Assembly (NCBI GenBank): GCA_947468785.1
Contig: CANIMS010000099.1
Span: forward strand, 1-6,364
Direction of reading: 5' to 3'
Length of the DNA: 6,364 nt
Source of the DNA: Betaproteobacteria bacterium
Lineage (GTDB): Bacteria > Pseudomonadota > Gammaproteobacteria > Burkholderiales > Burkholderiaceae
The notes below the pieces were generated by a model. The model ran no database searches. It was not told the DNA's origin and was given only the letters and a program-made list of their open reading frames with translations. Both the position numbers and the translations under genes were made by a program. Shown here in pieces: positions 6,119-6,364 of this stretch; position 1 is the stretch's first letter, and each line of letters opens with the position of its first letter.

Positions 6119-6145
6119 AAAAAGCCCGATCACTCGGGCTTTTTT
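6119..6145. terminator. Rho-independent terminator after the tRNA pair
   Basis: AAAAAGCCCGA (6119-6129) pairs with TCGGGCTTTTT (6134-6144) around the 4-nt loop TCAC. It lies 11 bp beyond the 3' end of tRNA-Asp on the - strand, where the A-run at 6119-6123 supplies the U-tract. The hairpin is symmetric and could stop transcription in either direction. Confidence 0.9.
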
Positions 6146-6156
6146 GTCACTGAATT

Positions 6157-6233
6157 TGGCGGAACGGACGGGACTCGAACCCGCGACCCTCTGCGTGACA
6201 GGCAGATATTCTAACCAACTGAACTACCGCTCC
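6157..6233 (-). tRNA. tRNA-Asp (GTC)
   Basis: The - strand gives a complete 77-nt cloverleaf. The acceptor stem GGAGCGG pairs with CCGTTCC, followed by discriminator G and an encoded CCA (6157-6159). The anticodon GTC lies at 6197-6199 in the loop CTGTCAC, and the T-arm reads GGTTCGAGTCC. It is 39 bp downstream of tRNA-Glu and probably shares its transcript, which ends at the hairpin 6119-6145. Confidence 0.97.
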
Positions 6234-6272
6234 AAATTACAACCAATAAAACGATTACTACGCCAAAAGAAT

Positions 6273-6348
6273 TGGCGTCCCCAGGGGGATTCGAACCCCC
6301 GTACTCACCGTGAAAGGGTGATGTCCTAGGCCTCTAGACGATGGGGAC
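6273..6348 (-). tRNA. tRNA-Glu (TTC)
   Basis: The - strand gives a complete 76-nt cloverleaf. The acceptor stem GTCCCCA pairs with TGGGGAC, followed by discriminator G and an encoded CCA (6273-6275). The anticodon TTC lies at 6312-6314 in the loop CTTTCAC, and the T-arm is GGGGGTTCGAATCCCCC. Its promoter lies beyond the right edge of the window, in or past the last 16 bases. Glu-Asp tRNA pairs are common in proteobacteria. Confidence 0.97.
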
Positions 6349-6364
6349 CTGGTTACAGCAAATA

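Noticed and set aside
6144..6329. 61-aa + strand ORF across the tRNA genes
   Set aside because: It is the antisense of tRNA-Asp and tRNA-Glu. Its 'GLEPATLCVTGRYSNQLNYRS'-type text is the well-known false protein made by translating tRNA genes.
6157..6348. tRNA genes as a genomic-island attachment site
   Set aside because: No integrase gene and no second copy of a tRNA 3' end was seen in the window.

Overview
The window reads as ordinary chromosome of a low-GC betaproteobacterium, most likely Polynucleobacter or a close Burkholderiaceae relative. The evidence is the combination of a DUF3108 protein with a TonB-like N-terminus, a Burkholderiales-style HNH protein, a YqiA esterase, a Hyi/GlxR pair, and tRNA genes with encoded CCA ends, all in moderately AT-rich DNA. 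The genus is inferred from gene style only. I see no phage genes, insertion sequence, CRISPR array or defence cassette, and I do not think a clear undescribed system is present.

Left part (1-1037, + strand): the 3' end of an ankyrin-repeat gene whose start lies outside the window, a 73-bp AT-rich gap with a possible -10 box and an imperfect direct repeat, and a 179-aa membrane protein with a K+-channel-like filter (TVGFG). This last gene overlaps the next one tail to tail by 8 bp.

Centre (1030-4981, - strand): five genes in one direction, in transcription order hyi (hydroxypyruvate isomerase), glxR (tartronate semialdehyde reductase), a yqiA-like esterase, an HNH nuclease-family gene and a membrane-anchored DUF3108 protein. 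Gaps are 17 bp, 4 bp, about 80 bp and a 3-bp overlap, so they may form one or two transcripts. Hyi and GlxR act in sequence: hydroxypyruvate to tartronate semialdehyde to D-glycerate. The usual partner gcl (glyoxylate carboligase) is not beside them. The HNH and DUF3108 genes overlap and are probably translationally coupled.

Right part (4982-6364): a 150-bp divergent intergenic region, then on the + strand a secreted protein with two tandem copies of a beta-rich module, closed by a strong terminator. After that, on the - strand, come a small basic protein of unknown function, a second terminator, and a tRNA-Glu(TTC)/tRNA-Asp(GTC) pair transcribed leftwards into that terminator.
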